Shown here: positions 1 through 7,051 of the stretch, one piece after another
Layout: every line of letters begins with the position of its first letter
Numbering within the stretch: position 1 is the stretch's first letter
Source of the DNA: Gemmatimonadota bacterium
Lineage (GTDB): Bacteria > Gemmatimonadota > Gemmatimonadetes > Gemmatimonadales > GWC2-71-9
DNA length: 11,950 bases
Direction of reading: 5' to 3'
Assembly (NCBI GenBank): GCA_029862935.1
Contig: JAOTWK010000063.1
Coordinates: 1 to 11,950, forward strand
Translations under genes and position numbers: made by a program
The notes under the pieces: generated by a model
The model's database searches: none
Told to the model about the DNA's origin: nothing
The model's input: only the letters and a program-made list of their open reading frames with translations

Positions 1-1
1 G

Positions 2-544
2 AAGCCGGCAAATCTGTTCACCTGCTGGGTTGGGCTCGAGCCGGACTTCGTCAAGGTGCTCGATTTCGGTTTGGTGAAAGGACAGCTTGGTGAGGTGGGC
101 GAGCAGGCGAAACTCACCGCGCCCGATATGGCCACCGGAACCCCGGGGTACATGTCCCCCGAGCTCGCCCGAGGGGAAGACATCGACAGCCGCGCAGACA
201 TCTACGCGCTGGGCTGTGTTGCGTATTGGCTGCTCACGGGCCGGCTGGTCTTCGATGCGTCCACGCCGATGAAGATGATGCTGGCGCATATCCGCAACAC
301 GCCCCTCCCACCGTCGCACCACTCGGAGCTATCCATCAGCCGGGAGTTAGATGAGCTGATTCTGAGCTGCTTGGAAAAGGATCGTGAGCGTCGTCCATCG
401 AGCGCGCTGGAGCTCGCACGCCGGCTGGTCGCATGTGATGTCGGCCCGCCGTGGACAGCCGAGATGGCAGAGCAGTGGTGGAGGACGAACCTCCCGGAGC
501 TCGTGCCGGAGCGCTCGAGTAAGCGTCCGACGGTCAGTTCGTGA
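2..544 (+). CDS. Ser/Thr protein kinase, C-terminal part (5' truncated by window edge)
   Basis: This is the C-terminal 180 residues of a Hanks-type (Pkn-like) serine/threonine kinase. The frame is open from the left edge and begins in the catalytic loop: KPANLF matches the end of the HRDxKPxN motif. It is followed by DFG (VLDFGLVK), the activation-segment end TGTPGYMSPE and the conserved Asp of subdomain IX (SRADIYALGC), then by the C-lobe. A short tail with a W-W-N-P-E pattern (PWTAEMAEQWWRTNLPE) closes the protein. The same tail and several identical stretches (TPMKMM, ELSI) occur in the convergent kinase at 557-2173, so the two are paralogues. A GTG at 56 could be called as a start, but the kinase motif continues upstream of it. 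The N-terminal lobe and any membrane or sensor domain lie outside the window. The stop is TGA at 542-544. Substrate and signal are unknown. Confidence 0.93.
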   Translation, partial: KPANLFTCWVGLEPDFVKVLDFGLVKGQLGEVGEQAKLTAPDMATGTPGYMSPELARGEDIDSRADIYALGCVAYWLLTGRLVFDASTPMKMMLAHIRNTPLPPSHHSELSISRELDELILSCLEKDRERRPSSALELARRLVACDVGPPWTAEMAEQWWRTNLPELVPERSSKRPTVSS

Positions 545-556
545 ACGAGCGTTCGG

Positions 557-2173
557 TCAGGCCGTTGCCATCGCCGGCTCGAGCACGCCCTGGTCGCACG
601 CGCAGTCTTCCATTACTTCGGGACGGTTGGTGTGCCACCACCGGAGGGCACGCTCCTCGGTCCATGGCTCGTCTACACCGATCGCCGTGAGTCGCTCTGC
701 GAGCACGCCGGCGTTCGCTGGACGACCCTCGGGTTGCTTGGTGAGACAGTCCAGGATCAGTCGTTCGAGCTCGGTCGGGATCGAGAGCTCAGTCCGATGC
801 GAGGGCGGAGTGGGCGGATCCGTGATGTGCCGGTGCATCATCTTCATCGGTGTGTCCGCTTCGAACACGAGTTGCCCGGTGAGGAGATAGTACAACACGC
901 ATCCGACCGCGTAGACATCGACCCGGCTGTCGATGTCGCTTTCTCCCATCGCCATTTCTGGTGCCATGTAGGCCGGTGTGCCGGTGGTCATTCCCTGTTG
1001 GGTGAGCATTGTCTGCTCGCGGCTCTCTTGTGTCTTGACAAGCCCAAAATCGAGCACCTTCACGAAGTCGACCTGCAGTCCCATGCGCGTCGTGAAGATG
1101 TTCGACGGCTTGACGTCCCGATGAATCAGACCGCGGGCGTGCGCCTCGGCGAGAGACAGGCACACTTGTCTCATGATTGCAATTGCCCGTTCCGCGGGCA
1201 TCGGCCCGTGGTGTTCGATCAGCTCGTCCAGGCTCACGCCGTCGAGCAGCTCCATCACGTAGTAGAATGCGCCGTCTTCCGTGGCCCCGAAATCGTACAG
1301 CTCGATCGTGTGCGGCGAACGGAGGGAGGCCGAGGCCTGTGCCTCGCGCTTGAACCGCTCGACCATGACACGCGCTGCATCCGGATTCTGGGCGCCGAGC
1401 AACTCGGGCCGAATGAGCTTGATCGCGGCCTGTCGAGCCAGCAGGCGATGCTCGGCTCGGTGCACCGTCCCCATACCGCCGCGTCCCAGTTCATCGCCTA
1501 GCCGGTAACTCCCGAGATCACGTGCCCGCCGTGCTTGCCGTCCCAGCACGCGGATTAGCTTGGCCGGTACGACGGCCAGCAATGCGCAGAAATAGGTACC
1601 CAGGAATTTGAAGCCCATGGCGGCGAGCGGTGCGTCGTACTCGACCCCCCGCAATTCGGCCACGAAGAGCCCGAACGGATCCATTGACGCCGCGAGGAGG
1701 CCAGCCAGCAAGATCTTACCAGGGGTGTTTGGCGCAATTGCGGGGTATGCGAGCACGACGACGGCAATCCACGAGACCCCGCGTCCCTCGAATCGGGGGA
1801 CCCACTGATTGAGAATGCCGATCAAGAGCGCCGTGAGCACCATGAAGACGAGGCTCAGGTCCAGCAGGAGGTTGGGCCGATGGTGGAGCTTGCCGGCGAG
1901 CACGACCATGCTGAGGGACATCACGAGCCCGATGCCCGCAAACACATTCCCCGGCATCGGGAAGGCGAAATCGGTCATGGAAATGGTGTGCTCGTGGCCG
2001 TGCACCACGTTGGCCATGAATAGCGCAAAGGCCCATAACAGGGCGAAGGCGATCCCGAGAATGCCGACGCGCTTGCACGACTGCTCAATCACGTCGGAAG
2101 GAAGGGAGATCAGCGGGGCCGTCGCCCGTCCCTGCGGCGTGGACATCGCGGCGATCAACCGGTTGTCAGCCAT
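557..2173 (-). CDS. Membrane-anchored Ser/Thr protein kinase with N-terminal multi-TM domain
   Basis: This is a complete 538-residue kinase. Residues about 36-210 form a hydrophobic block with five or six predicted membrane segments (near 36-57, 74-95, 102-121, 133-148, 151-172 and 184-206). The catalytic domain follows at about 223-497. All key residues are visible: glycine loop GRGGMG (230-235), Lys252 in AAIK, helix-C Glu277, HRDVKPSN with Asp353 and Asn358, DFG 375-377, GTPAYMAPE 398-406 and Asp419. The tail carries the W-W-N-P-E pattern shared with the convergent kinase at the left edge. Many bacterial Pkn kinases have the kinase domain first and the membrane segment after it, whereas here the membrane block comes first. 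That suggests membrane state or a small ligand is sensed through the N-terminal block (inference). GGAGA at 2178-2182, five bases before the ATG, supports the start. The gene lies 34 bp behind a doxX-like gene, so co-transcription is likely. Target unknown. Confidence 0.93.
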   Translation of the reverse strand: MADNRLIAAMSTPQGRATAPLISLPSDVIEQSCKRVGILGIAFALLWAFALFMANVVHGHEHTISMTDFAFPMPGNVFAGIGLVMSLSMVVLAGKLHHRPNLLLDLSLVFMVLTALLIGILNQWVPRFEGRGVSWIAVVVLAYPAIAPNTPGKILLAGLLAASMDPFGLFVAELRGVEYDAPLAAMGFKFLGTYFCALLAVVPAKLIRVLGRQARRARDLGSYRLGDELGRGGMGTVHRAEHRLLARQAAIKLIRPELLGAQNPDAARVMVERFKREAQASASLRSPHTIELYDFGATEDGAFYYVMELLDGVSLDELIEHHGPMPAERAIAIMRQVCLSLAEAHARGLIHRDVKPSNIFTTRMGLQVDFVKVLDFGLVKTQESREQTMLTQQGMTTGTPAYMAPEMAMGESDIDSRVDVYAVGCVLYYLLTGQLVFEADTPMKMMHRHITDPPTPPSHRTELSIPTELERLILDCLTKQPEGRPANAGVLAERLTAIGVDEPWTEERALRWWHTNRPEVMEDCACDQGVLEPAMATA

Positions 2174-2207
2174 CAGGTCTCCAATTCACGTCGTTGCCAC
2201 TGCCAAC

Positions 2208-2639
2208 TCAGTCGGTTGGCGCAGCTCCAGCCTTACGTTGAGCGATCTTGGCATCAAGGCTCAATGTCCCAGCCCCAAGCGCCGAGAGTGCCAAGAAGAT
2301 GAACGAATAGAGCATGGCGCGCTCACCGCCATTAGACCACCACCAGAGGCTGCCGTTTCCTGCCACGTGGATCCAGAAGTACGCGACTGCCATCTGCCCT
2401 GAGAGGATAAAGGCCGTGGGTCGTGTGAAGAGCCCAAGGGCGATCAGGATCCCGCCAAAGGTCTCCAGGATGCCGGCGATCCCGAAACGGCCCATCAGCT
2501 CCGCGGTTCCGCCGTCCGGTCCGAACCCACCGAACCATCCGAACAGCTTGGATGCGCCGATTGTGAAGAAGATGATGCCAACCGCTATACGCAGGGCATT
2601 GTGCGAGAAGATCGCATACGGGCTCTTGTCGTGACTCAT
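2208..2639 (-). CDS. DoxX family membrane protein
   Basis: This 143-residue protein is predicted to span the membrane four times (about 14-34, 51-71, 74-93 and 107-127), with short loops and a charged C-terminus. The start of helix 1 (LRIAVGIIFFTIGASKLF), the GGF-rich loop and the LGLFTRPTAFIL segment are typical of the DoxX/DoxD-like family, small quinone-associated or redox-linked membrane proteins whose bacterial roles are mostly unproven. Size fits the family. A textbook Shine-Dalgarno AGGAGG (complement of 2649-2654) lies nine bases before the ATG and fixes the start. Next downstream, 34 bp away on the same strand, is the membrane kinase gene, so the two probably form a transcript. ku lies 130 bp upstream on the same strand and may read through, but the gap is large enough for a separate promoter. 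Family assignment is good; function is unknown. Confidence 0.88.
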   Translation of the reverse strand: MSHDKSPYAIFSHNALRIAVGIIFFTIGASKLFGWFGGFGPDGGTAELMGRFGIAGILETFGGILIALGLFTRPTAFILSGQMAVAYFWIHVAGNGSLWWWSNGGERAMLYSFIFLALSALGAGTLSLDAKIAQRKAGAAPTD

Positions 2640-2769
2640 TTGCGTCTGCCTCCTAAGATTTGTGCCAGGTTAGAAGCCCTGCGATCTGTAACGATTGCGC
2701 GGGGCCGTTTGGTTCCAGAGTCTGACGGTGTGGGGTTGCAGGGGAGGGCATCGTCGCAATCTCGGTCGG

Positions 2770-3609
2770 TCAGGCCTTCTTTCGCTTCGGTGTCGCCTTC
2801 GCCTTCTTCGCAGCCTGCTGTTCAGCGGCACGCGCCTCGCCTTTGGCGAGGCTCGCTTTAAGCGCCTCCATCAGATCGATGATCTGCGTCTTTGGCTCTT
2901 CGGTCGGGGCGGTGGTAATGTCCTCGCCTGCGACCTTGCGCTCGATCTGGTCGAGCGTGCGCTTGCGAACCTCGTCCTCGAAGTTCTCAGGATGAAACTC
3001 GTCCTTGGCCGCCTGCTTGATCAACTCCACGGCGAGCTTCAACTCCTCGTCCTTGACCTCGCTCTCGCCCAACGGCACCTCGTCAAATGCGCGGAGCTCA
3101 TCGGGATAGTGGAGTTGTTCCATCGCGAGCCCTTCACCCATTGGCCGTACGAGCACGAGGTACTGCTTGCCCCGCGCGGCGTATTTGGCGAGTGCGCAGA
3201 GCTTGGTCTCCTGCATTGCCCGGCTCAGGAGCTTGTACGCTCTGTCGCCGCCCTTGTCAGGACCGAGGTAGTAGATCTTGCTGAGATAGTGGCGCCCGAC
3301 CTGTTCGGCTGGCACGAACTCTACGATCTCGATGGACTCCGTCGCCTTGGCCTCGAGCGCCTTGAGATCTTCTGACGTGAACAGCACGTACTGGTCCTTG
3401 GCAAACTCGTAGCCCTTGACCATGTCTTCCTTCTCGACCGCTTCGCCGTGCTTCTTGCAGATGTACTGCTGCCGCAGGCGAGATCCACAATCCTTGTGCA
3501 GCCAGTTGAAGCTGATCTTCGACTGGGATTCGGCCGCCGAGTACAGTTTGATCGGCACGGACACGAGTCCGAACGAGACCGTGGCGCTGCTGATGGGGCG
3601 TGCGGGCAT
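2770..3609 (-). CDS. ku: Bacterial Ku, DNA-end-binding protein of non-homologous end joining
   Basis: Ku homodimers ring broken DNA ends, protect them and recruit LigD. This 279-residue protein has the usual bacterial Ku length. It opens with MPARPISSATVSFGLVSVPI, the conserved first strand of the Ku core, and includes LHKDCGSRLRQQYIC (36-51), EFVPAEQVGRHYLSKIYYLGP (97-117) and a YLVLVRPMGEGLAMEQLHYP block (150-169). IDLMEALKASL (244-254) matches the conserved C-terminal element associated with LigD interaction. The last 25 residues are rich in Lys and Ala (AAKKAKATPKRKKA), like the basic tails that help some bacterial Ku proteins bind DNA. Cys41 and Cys51 are spaced in a way that could be a relic of a zinc site (inference). 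The gene is divergent from ligD across 109 bp. No Shine-Dalgarno sequence precedes the ATG, and a promoter-like -10 box lies only nine bases upstream, which suggests a leaderless or nearly leaderless message. Confidence 0.97.
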   Translation of the reverse strand: MPARPISSATVSFGLVSVPIKLYSAAESQSKISFNWLHKDCGSRLRQQYICKKHGEAVEKEDMVKGYEFAKDQYVLFTSEDLKALEAKATESIEIVEFVPAEQVGRHYLSKIYYLGPDKGGDRAYKLLSRAMQETKLCALAKYAARGKQYLVLVRPMGEGLAMEQLHYPDELRAFDEVPLGESEVKDEELKLAVELIKQAAKDEFHPENFEDEVRKRTLDQIERKVAGEDITTAPTEEPKTQIIDLMEALKASLAKGEARAAEQQAAKKAKATPKRKKA

Positions 3610-3614
3610 AGGCG

Positions 3615-3647
3615 AGAGACTATAGACTCTTCCCGGGACGGTCGCAA
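3615..3647 (-). promoter_or_regulatory. Candidate sigma70-type promoter of ku, overlapping an imperfect palindrome
   Basis: Reading the minus strand, TTGCGA (complement of 3642-3647) is followed after 17 bases by TATAGT (complement of 3619-3624). These match the -35 and -10 consensus at four and five of six positions. The -10 box ends nine bases before the ku ATG, so transcription would begin at, or within a few bases of, the start codon. The -10 box sits inside AGAGACTATAGACTCT (3615-3630), a 16-bp palindrome with one mismatched pair. Assigned by eye; no start-site data. Confidence 0.45.
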
Positions 3648-3669
3648 GAAGGCGACTGGAACCTCTGGT

Positions 3670-3696
3670 GTAACAGATTGTTTTCCAATGTGTTAC
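3670..3696. promoter_or_regulatory. 11-bp inverted repeat between ku and ligD (candidate operator or leader hairpin)
   Basis: The arms GTAACAGATTG (3670-3680) and CAATGTGTTAC (3686-3696) pair at 10 of 11 positions around the 5-base centre TTTTC. The right arm ends 22 bp before the ligD ATG. A weak -10-like GATTAT follows at 3703-3708, so the dyad covers where a ligD -35 region would lie. It is AT-richer than its surroundings. A dyad of this size is typical of a dimeric repressor or activator site, and a hairpin in the message is the alternative. There is no U-run after it, so it is not an intrinsic terminator. Confidence 0.5.
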
Positions 3697-3718
3697 GGGT
3701 CAGATTATCCAACCGCAC

Positions 3719-6250
3719 ATGCCGAAATCAAGAGACCCCGCATCCGATCGACTGAAGGCCTACCGCGAGAAGCGCGCGGTGGAGCGTACGCCCGAGCCGG
3801 CGGGAACAGTTGTCGATCGCGTCGGGCGTCTCTTTGTCGTGCACAAGCACGCGGCCCGACAGCTCCACTTCGATTTGCGGCTTGAGATGGGTGGAGTGCT
3901 CGAGTCGTGGGCCGTCCCCAAGGGCCCGTCGCGCAACCCGAAAGACAAGCGACTCGCCGTCAAGGTCGAGGATCACCCTTTGGAATACGGCGACTTCGAG
4001 AGCGTGATCCCCGAAGGCAACTACGGAGCCGGTGCCATGATCGTGTGGGATCGCGGCGTCTGGATCCCGTTGGCTGACGTCGAAGAGGGATTCGAGAAGG
4101 GCAAGTTGCTCTTTGAATTGCGCGGCTACAAGCTCCGCGGCGCGTGGACGCTGGTGAAGATCAAGAAGAGCGACAAGGATTGGCTGCTCATCAAGGAACG
4201 TGACCAGCTCGCTACCGAGCCCGGCGACGACTTCCCGCAGGACTCCGTCCTCTCGGGACTCACGGTGGAGCAGTTGAAGACCGGTGAGGGTGCCACCGAC
4301 GAGATCGTGGCGCTGCTCGAAGCCGCAGGTGCGACGCGACGTGACGTGCGCGTGAGAGACGTCAAGCCGATGCTCGCGGAAACGCGCAAGCAATCGTTCT
4401 CCAAGCCGGGGTGGGTCTACGAGATCAAGTACGACGGATATCGGCTACTCGCGGCACTCGACGATGGTGAACCTCATCTCGTCACCCGCAACGGACGCGA
4501 TGCGACGCACGCGTTTCCCGAAATCGTGAGTGCCCTTCGGCACCTCCCGTTTCGCGACGCGGTCGTGGACGGAGAGGTCGTGGTACACGACGATGCCGGC
4601 AAGCCGTCGTTCCAGAGGCTCCAGAAGCGAGCGCGTTTGACCAGACCGTTGGACGTGCGCCGCGCGGCATCCGAGCGGCCGGCCACGTTCTACGCGTTCG
4701 ATCTCCTGGCTTTCGAGGGACACGATCTGCGCCGTCTCCCGCTCACGACTCGGAAAGACGTGCTCCGACGCATGCTCCCGACCGTCGGACCAATCCGGTT
4801 TTCGGATCATGTCGATGAGCACGGTGAAGCCTTCTTTGAGGAGGTCCAGAGACTGGGACTCGAAGGGATCGTGGCCAAGAAGGCCGATGCCATGTATCGC
4901 GAGGGGCGATCGGCCAACTGGATCAAGATCCGTGCGGACCGCACGGGAGATTTCGTCGTGGTTGGATTCACCCGACCAAAGGGCTCCCGCAGCGGCTTTG
5001 GTGCGCTGCATCTGGCGGCGCATGACGGCGACACGCTGGTGTACTCGGGTCGCGTGGGGAGCGGCTTTACCGATGTGCAGCTCGAGGAAATCCGCGAAGG
5101 CCTGGAGAGCGCGGTCAGATCCGAGCCAGCCTGCGGGGGAGCGCCCCGAACCGGCGCACATGTGTGGGTCGAACCGGAATACGTATGCGAAGTGCGTTAC
5201 AAAGAAGTGACCGGCGACGGGCTCCTCCGCCAGCCTGTATTCCTTCGTTTCCGAGACGACAAACCGCCGGAGGAGTGCGTGTATCCGGGAGTGGGGCGTA
5301 AAGATCGTGTGGACGAGGACTTCCCCGAGGACGACGCCGAAGCCGCGTTCCCGGCTCCCGAACTCCAATTCACGAACGTGGACAAGGTGTTCTGGCCCGA
5401 CCAGGGGTACACCAAGGGAGACCTGTTGGAATACTATCGGGCGATTGCTCCGTGGATTTTGCCGTACTTGCGCGAGCGCCCCCTGGTCATGACCCGGTTT
5501 CCCGATGGGATCGACGGCAAGTCGTTCTTTCAGAAGGACGCGCCGGATTTTGCACCGCCATGGCTGCGCACCGAGACGGTATGGAGCGAGCAGACCGACC
5601 GGGAACTCAGGTATTTCGTGTGCGATAACGACGAATCACTGCTCTACGTCATCAACCTCGCATCGATTCCACTCCACGTTTGGGCGAGCCGCATCGGTTC
5701 ACTCGAGCAGCCCGACTGGTGCATTCTGGACCTCGACCCAAAGGAGGCCCCCTTCCAACACGTGGTGAAAGTCGCCAACACCCTCCGCGGGGTCTGTGAA
5801 GAGATCGAGCTTCCGTCCTTCATCAAGACCAGCGGATCGTCCGGGCTGCACGTGCTGATTCCGCTTGGGCGGCAGTGTACGCACGAGCAGTCACGGACAT
5901 TCGGTGAACTGCTGGCCCGGATCGTGGCCCATGAACTGCCCGACATCGCCACCGTGGCTCGGCGGCCCTCCCAGCGCGAGGGCAAAGTCTACGTGGATTA
6001 TTTGCAGAACGGACACGGCAAGCTCCTGGTGGCGCCGTTCTGTGTTCGACCTGTGCCGGGCGCATTGGTCTCAATGCCGCTCAAGTGGCGTGAAGTGAAC
6101 GCGCGGCTGGATATCGGTCGCTATACGATCAAGAATGCCGCTCAGCGCATGAAACGCTTGAGGGACGATCCGCTGCGGCCGGTGCTGCAGCTCAAACCGG
6201 ACTTGGCGGTCGCTCTGACGCGGCTCAAGGAGCGAATGACATGGGAGTGA
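3719..6250 (+). CDS. ligD: Multifunctional DNA ligase D (phosphoesterase-ligase-polymerase)
   Basis: LigD processes and seals double-strand breaks held by Ku. All three modules are present in 843 residues. The 3'-phosphoesterase is at about 35-165 (VHKHAARQLHFDLRLE, with His44, His50, Asp52, Arg54, His86 and Tyr90 in the positions of the known active-site set). The ATP-dependent ligase is at about 215-525: motif I EIKYDGYR with nucleotidyl Lys237, FYAFDLLAFEG 324-334, EGIVAKK 382-388 and WIKIR 401-405. The archaeo-eukaryotic-primase-like polymerase is at about 550-840, with metal-binding DLD (671-673), KTSGSSGLHV (703-712) and a third acidic residue Asp760 in VYVDYLQN. The PE-LIG-POL order is that of Pseudomonas LigD and differs from the mycobacterial POL-PE-LIG order. 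No Shine-Dalgarno sequence is visible before the ATG. The 3' end overlaps the next gene by 10 bp, and ku is divergent upstream, so this is an NHEJ locus. Every catalytic residue checked is intact. Confidence 0.97.
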   Translation: MPKSRDPASDRLKAYREKRAVERTPEPAGTVVDRVGRLFVVHKHAARQLHFDLRLEMGGVLESWAVPKGPSRNPKDKRLAVKVEDHPLEYGDFESVIPEGNYGAGAMIVWDRGVWIPLADVEEGFEKGKLLFELRGYKLRGAWTLVKIKKSDKDWLLIKERDQLATEPGDDFPQDSVLSGLTVEQLKTGEGATDEIVALLEAAGATRRDVRVRDVKPMLAETRKQSFSKPGWVYEIKYDGYRLLAALDDGEPHLVTRNGRDATHAFPEIVSALRHLPFRDAVVDGEVVVHDDAGKPSFQRLQKRARLTRPLDVRRAASERPATFYAFDLLAFEGHDLRRLPLTTRKDVLRRMLPTVGPIRFSDHVDEHGEAFFEEVQRLGLEGIVAKKADAMYREGRSANWIKIRADRTGDFVVVGFTRPKGSRSGFGALHLAAHDGDTLVYSGRVGSGFTDVQLEEIREGLESAVRSEPACGGAPRTGAHVWVEPEYVCEVRYKEVTGDGLLRQPVFLRFRDDKPPEECVYPGVGRKDRVDEDFPEDDAEAAFPAPELQFTNVDKVFWPDQGYTKGDLLEYYRAIAPWILPYLRERPLVMTRFPDGIDGKSFFQKDAPDFAPPWLRTETVWSEQTDRELRYFVCDNDESLLYVINLASIPLHVWASRIGSLEQPDWCILDLDPKEAPFQHVVKVANTLRGVCEEIELPSFIKTSGSSGLHVLIPLGRQCTHEQSRTFGELLARIVAHELPDIATVARRPSQREGKVYVDYLQNGHGKLLVAPFCVRPVPGALVSMPLKWREVNARLDIGRYTIKNAAQRMKRLRDDPLRPVLQLKPDLAVALTRLKERMTWE
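6227..6232 (+). promoter_or_regulatory. Ribosome binding site inside ligD for the downstream hydrolase
   Basis: AAGGAG lies eight bases before the ATG at 6241, within the last codons of ligD. It is the only good Shine-Dalgarno sequence in reach of any in-frame start of the hydrolase, so it favours the long form that includes the repeat-encoded N-terminus. It could also be a coincidence of the LigD codons for Lys-Glu. Confidence 0.5.
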
Positions 6251-7044
6251 AGCAGAAGGGGCAGAGGGTGCAGAGGGTGCAGAGGGGGCAGGAGGGGCAG
6301 AAGGGCAGCGGCAGGGGGGCAGGGCGGCAGAGCGGCAGCGAGTCCCCTCAGCATCGCCCTCCATCGCCCGACATCGCCGTTCATCGCCCACTGTCCATTG
6401 ACGTGCCGGACTCCGGTGCGGTTTCAGGAATCTTTCAGCTTCCGAGAGACGCGAAAGCCCTTTTCGTCATGGCCCACGGAGCCGGGGCAGGGATGACGCA
6501 TCCTTTCATGGAACATGTGGCGGTGCAGTTGTCCGCGCGCCGTGTGGCGACGCTCCGCTACAACTTCCCGTACGTGGAGCAAGGCCGCGGTAGGCCGGAT
6601 GTGCCTCGTGTCGCTGTGGCCGCGGTGCGGGCCGCGGTGCGGGTTGCGAGGACGGAAGCACCCGGGCTTCCGTGTATTGCCGGCGGTAAGTCCTTTGGCG
6701 GACGCATGACGTCGACCGCGCAGGCCGAGTTGCCGCTCGAGGGCGTGGTCGGACTCGTGTTTCTCGGATTTCCCCTTCATCGACCGGGTGTCCCGGGCAC
6801 GGAACGGGCGGAACACCTGCGCAGGATCCGCGTGCCGATGTTGTTTCTTCAGGGCACGCGAGATGCGCTTGCCGACTTGGACGCAATCACGTCTGTCGGT
6901 AACGATCTTGGCGTGAATGCTTCGCTGCACGTGGTCGATGGTGGTGATCATTCCTTTAAGGTGCCCAAGGCGAGTGGCAGGACCCACGAAGAGGTGATGA
7001 CCGAACTGGCACAGGGTATTGCCGACTGGGCCGATCAGCTGTGA
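6241..7044 (+). CDS. Alpha/beta hydrolase, KANL3/TEX30-like family, with low-complexity N-terminus
   Basis: Residues about 52-267 form a small alpha/beta hydrolase. HGAGAGM (79-85) is the oxyanion-loop region, GGKSFGG (148-154) gives nucleophile Ser151, GTRD (205-208) gives Asp208 and GGDHSF (234-239) gives His237. Together they make a complete Ser-Asp-His triad. The pattern resembles bacterial relatives of KANL3/TEX30, often annotated as dienelactone-hydrolase-like; the substrate is unknown. Residues 1-50 are not hydrolase-like: they are Gln/Arg/Gly tripeptides (QKG, QRV, QRG, QEG) and a His-Arg-Pro stretch encoded by DNA tandem repeats. The ATG overlaps the ligD end by 10 bp and has AAGGAG eight bases upstream, so the long form is plausible. 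A shorter form from GTG 6403 would match the usual domain boundary but lacks a ribosome site. ligD, this gene and the EVE gene probably share one transcript. Confidence 0.82.
   Translation: MGVKQKGQRVQRVQRGQEGQKGSGRGAGRQSGSESPQHRPPSPDIAVHRPLSIDVPDSGAVSGIFQLPRDAKALFVMAHGAGAGMTHPFMEHVAVQLSARRVATLRYNFPYVEQGRGRPDVPRVAVAAVRAAVRVARTEAPGLPCIAGGKSFGGRMTSTAQAELPLEGVVGLVFLGFPLHRPGVPGTERAEHLRRIRVPMLFLQGTRDALADLDAITSVGNDLGVNASLHVVDGGDHSFKVPKASGRTHEEVMTELAQGIADWADQL
6252..6305 (+). repeat. Six-copy 9-bp G-rich tandem repeat (consensus GCAGAGGGT)
   Basis: Six consecutive 9-mers run without a gap: GCAGAAGGG, GCAGAGGGT twice, GCAGAGGGG, GCAGGAGGG and GCAGAAGGG. A less regular GCAG/GGC-rich tract continues to about 6340. 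Because the unit is three codons, the hydrolase frame stays open and reads as Gln-x-Gly/Val tripeptides. Four GGG runs between 6258 and 6288, with gaps of 4 to 6 bases, meet the usual pattern for a G-quadruplex on the plus strand. Confidence 0.9.
6351..6390 (+). repeat. Four-copy 10-bp tandem repeat with CATCGCC core
   Basis: The four decamers are GCATCGCCCT, CCATCGCCCG, ACATCGCCGT and TCATCGCCCA, sharing CATCGCC in exact 10-bp register. The unit is not a multiple of three, so each copy is read in a different phase of the hydrolase frame. This array and the 9-bp array just upstream look like spacer-type repeats that have been captured in, or lie before, the coding region. Confidence 0.88.
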
Positions 7045-7051
7045 GGTGCAA

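Noticed and set aside
545..556. Terminator between the convergent kinases
   Set aside because: Only a 5-bp GAACG/CGTTC dyad with a 2-base centre at about 543-554; too small and without a U-run.
632..1501. 289-codon open frame on the plus strand antisense to the membrane kinase
   Set aside because: The minus-strand kinase has all catalytic motifs. The plus translation is rich in His, Arg and Leu without any recognisable domain.
4445..5368. 307-codon open frame on the minus strand inside ligD
   Set aside because: It lies antisense to the ligase domain, whose catalytic motifs are intact on the plus strand. The minus translation shows no domain or signal, as expected of a shadow frame in high-GC DNA.
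6252..6390. CRISPR-like array at the ligD/hydrolase junction
   Set aside because: Units of 9 and 10 bp are adjacent with no spacers between them, and no cas gene is present.
6071..6391. Minus-strand frame encoding Pro-Ser-Ala repeats opposite the 9-bp array
   Set aside because: The repeats keep all 9-bp-phase frames open, so its openness is a by-product. The rest is antisense to ligD.
7019..7051. Upstream start for the EVE gene overlapping the hydrolase
   Set aside because: The added residues are not part of the EVE fold, and ATG 7052 has a nearby GAGGTG.
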